NCBI RefSeq assembly: GCF_008329715.1
Contig: NZ_VTSR01000020.1
Coordinates: forward strand, 233,704-297,703
DNA length: 64,000 bases
Direction of reading: 5' to 3'
Source of the DNA: Gimesia chilikensis
Lineage (GTDB): Bacteria > Planctomycetota > Planctomycetia > Planctomycetales > Planctomycetaceae
Shown here: positions 62,418 through 64,000 of the stretch, piece by piece
Layout: the number at the start of each line of letters is the position of its first letter
How positions within the stretch are numbered: the stretch's first letter is position 1
Position numbers and translations under genes: made by a program
Notes under the pieces: model-generated
What the model saw: only the letters and a program-made list of their open reading frames with translations
Told to the model about the DNA's origin: nothing
The model's database searches: none

Positions 62418-63833
62418 ATGTTCGACAAATCTGAGTTCTTCAGTTCTGATCAGTATTTACGCCTAAGAGGCAAAAGTGTCACGCAAGAAGATCTTGTTCG
62501 TGCAGGAGAGAATTTGACACTCGAACAATTAGACCTAAGTTATTCTAATGTCAAAGACGAGTGGTTGATCCATCTAAAGAAATTGCAGCACTTAAATGTT
62601 TTAAGTCTCAATAATACGACAATCACTGATGCAGGACTCAAGTATCTGCAGGAGTCAATTAAACTGAGTATACTTAATCTTAGTGAAACCGCGATCTCTG
62701 ATGCGGGACTCCTTCATCTAAGAAGTTTAGAACAATTGAATTTACTTGATCTCAGTCATACTCAAGTTTCAGATGACGGACTGCTTTATTTAGAAGGTCT
62801 TCATGAATTAAGAATACTGAATTTATTTGAGACAAAAGTGAGTGATGCAGGTATTATCCATTTAGCAAAATTACACAGACTAATTGAATTAAATCTGGCG
62901 TGCACGAGGATCACTGATAGAGCTCTCTATCATCTGACCGAAATGGAAAATCTCTATGAATTAAATCTAAGTTCTACAGACGTACAAGGAGTTGGCCTAC
63001 GTTATTTGAAGCGATTGCCTCAACTGAGAAACTTAAGCCTGAGGAAAACTAAGATTAGTGATTCAGCTTTAGAATATTTCAGAGACTTACCCGACTTGAA
63101 ATATTTAGATTTATCTCACACCAGAATCAGTGATTGTGGTCTCGAGCATCTCAGAAGGCTCACACAATTAGAATCGCTTCATCTGAACGATACCCAGGTC
63201 GGTGTGCAGGGGATTCGCAACTTAAAAGAGCTCTCAAATTTAAAAACATTATACATCAGTAATACCAATGTGAGTAACGACCAAATCATCCTTCTGGAAT
63301 CAATGTTTCCTCATTGCCATTTCAGACCAAGTGCGAGAGAGGTTGAGGTTTCGATGCTCATTGAAAAAGCTGACGATGCTGTATTCAAGGCAGATTGGGA
63401 ACGAGCAGCAAAGTACGGTAATCGCCTGGCTGAGCTGCTAGAAGAACCTGATCTCGAAACAATTGAAAAAGAAGTCGAAAATGATTCGCTTTCAGGAATT
63501 AGTGCAGTTTGTCATCTGGCGCGTTGGATCATGGTTTGCGAGTCCAGAAAAGAATTTGAGGAAGCGACTTTGTATGCCGCTGCCAGTATCTCGATTCAAA
63601 AGCAGATGGTTATTAAATCCTATCTTGAGAAAGCACGGGTTGATGAATGTTTAAAGGACGATATTGAGTGCTTATTCATTGATTGTGAGTCGCAGGCAAT
63701 CCGCTATTTCAATTTAAATAAATTGGAACACTCTAGAATGGTTATGAACGAGGCTCTTGAGCTTTCAAAGTATTTCCAGGTACCCCTTGATGCAGATCAG
63801 CAAGAGTTAGTTGAGGAATATGAGCTTGAATAA
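62418..63833 (+). CDS. Leucine-rich repeat protein without kinase domain
   Basis: A 471-residue protein without a signal peptide, so probably cytoplasmic. Residues about 30-300 form eleven 24-residue LRRs of the same type as in the kinase at 1818-3845 (consensus LxxLxxLxLSxTxISDxGLxHLxx). They end in a cap, LLESMFPHCHF, which resembles the kinase's tail LLMEALPECSI. The C-terminal part (about 310-471) is helical and TPR-like (ADWERAAKYGNRLAELLEE; ESRKEFEEATLYAAASISIQKQM; LNKLEHSRMVMNEALELSKYF). The A/T content is higher than that of most neighbours. Likely a protein-interaction module; partner unknown. Confidence 0.88.
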   Translation: MFDKSEFFSSDQYLRLRGKSVTQEDLVRAGENLTLEQLDLSYSNVKDEWLIHLKKLQHLNVLSLNNTTITDAGLKYLQESIKLSILNLSETAISDAGLLHLRSLEQLNLLDLSHTQVSDDGLLYLEGLHELRILNLFETKVSDAGIIHLAKLHRLIELNLACTRITDRALYHLTEMENLYELNLSSTDVQGVGLRYLKRLPQLRNLSLRKTKISDSALEYFRDLPDLKYLDLSHTRISDCGLEHLRRLTQLESLHLNDTQVGVQGIRNLKELSNLKTLYISNTNVSNDQIILLESMFPHCHFRPSAREVEVSMLIEKADDAVFKADWERAAKYGNRLAELLEEPDLETIEKEVENDSLSGISAVCHLARWIMVCESRKEFEEATLYAAASISIQKQMVIKSYLEKARVDECLKDDIECLFIDCESQAIRYFNLNKLEHSRMVMNEALELSKYFQVPLDADQQELVEEYELE

Positions 63834-63865
63834 ACAGCCCCCTTTTATCAAACATGCTTCCCCGT

Positions 63866-63938
63866 GAGCGGCAAAGCGCTAGCTGCCAGTAATTAAGGTT
63901 GACGCGGAATTTAACACCGGTGGCTAGTAACTCCGATT
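63866..63938. repeat. Palindromic REP-like element, copy 2
   Basis: Shares CCCGTGAGCGGCAA, GCGC, AACACCGGTGGC and the order of blocks with 58810-58884. It is more degenerate; the best remaining stem is GCTAG/CTAGC with flanking CCGGT-like bases. It lies just after the LRR gene. Confidence 0.75.
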
Positions 63939-64000
63939 ACAAATAGTTTCCCACCAAAGCAAATTGTTGCCATTGCTTCCTGGTTTTCCTGAGTTCTCTC

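Overview
The window looks like a chromosomal segment of a marine planctomycete, probably of the Gimesia/Planctomyces group. This is inferred from gene content, not from a marker gene. The supporting signs are a DUF1552 protein paired with a DUF1592/1588/1587/1585/1595 haem protein, a DUF1559 pseudopilin-like protein, an ECF-type sigma factor overlapping a serine/threonine kinase gene, LRR proteins of the planctomycete 24-residue type, and giant surface proteins with LEPR-XLL-like N-termini. No rRNA, tRNA, insertion sequence or CRISPR array was seen.

Layout. 0.3-3.9 kb (minus): a two-domain family-2 glycosyltransferase and a membrane-anchored kinase with an LRR ectodomain. 4.4-9.1 kb (plus): a Tat-type lipoprotein, then the DUF1552/PSD1-type pair. 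9.2-11.6 kb: a secreted SGNH hydrolase (minus) and a Gfo/Idh/MocA oxidoreductase (plus). 12.0-14.8 kb (plus): sigma factor overlapping a kinase, ended by a strong terminator. 14.8-16.7 kb (minus): a Cys-rich secreted protein and a DUF1559 protein. 17.8-20.1 kb (plus): a small membrane protein, an A/T-rich secreted protein behind a duplicated promoter-proximal element, and a 47-codon reading frame. 20.1-25.9 kb (minus): a compact caa3-type cytochrome oxidase operon (subunit II-cytochrome c, fused subunits I+III, a small membrane protein, CtaG and a tri-haem cytochrome c).

26.5-50.4 kb is the most interesting part. It holds a 1536-residue repeat protein with cohesin-like, dockerin-like and metzincin-like ends. 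Next is a minus-strand pair: a 2750-residue DUF4347/tandem-repeat surface protein whose stop codon overlaps the start of a GGDEF diguanylate cyclase gene. Divergent from this pair is a five-gene plus-strand operon: a TolC-like outer-membrane protein, a shortened SecA-like ATPase, an HlyD-type adaptor, a GAF-TM-HlyD protein, and a PqqD-like/M50 peptidase/HlyD fusion. No ABC ATPase is present. I infer a dedicated export and processing system for giant surface proteins in which a SecA paralogue sits where a type I exporter would have its ABC protein, with c-di-GMP signalling attached.

50.5-57.7 kb (minus): a tripartite RND efflux system (OMF, pump, adaptor), the pump carrying an additional membrane-like segment and the adaptor a His-rich linker. 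57.7-59.1 kb is a gene-free stretch full of repeats: a copy of an intergenic element also present near 17.1 kb, short 21-22 bp periodic motifs, a direct repeat, and a palindromic REP-like element whose second copy is at the right edge of the window. 59.1-63.8 kb: a secreted propeller-like protein, an unknown anchored protein, a cold-shock/DUF1294 membrane protein and a kinase-less LRR protein.
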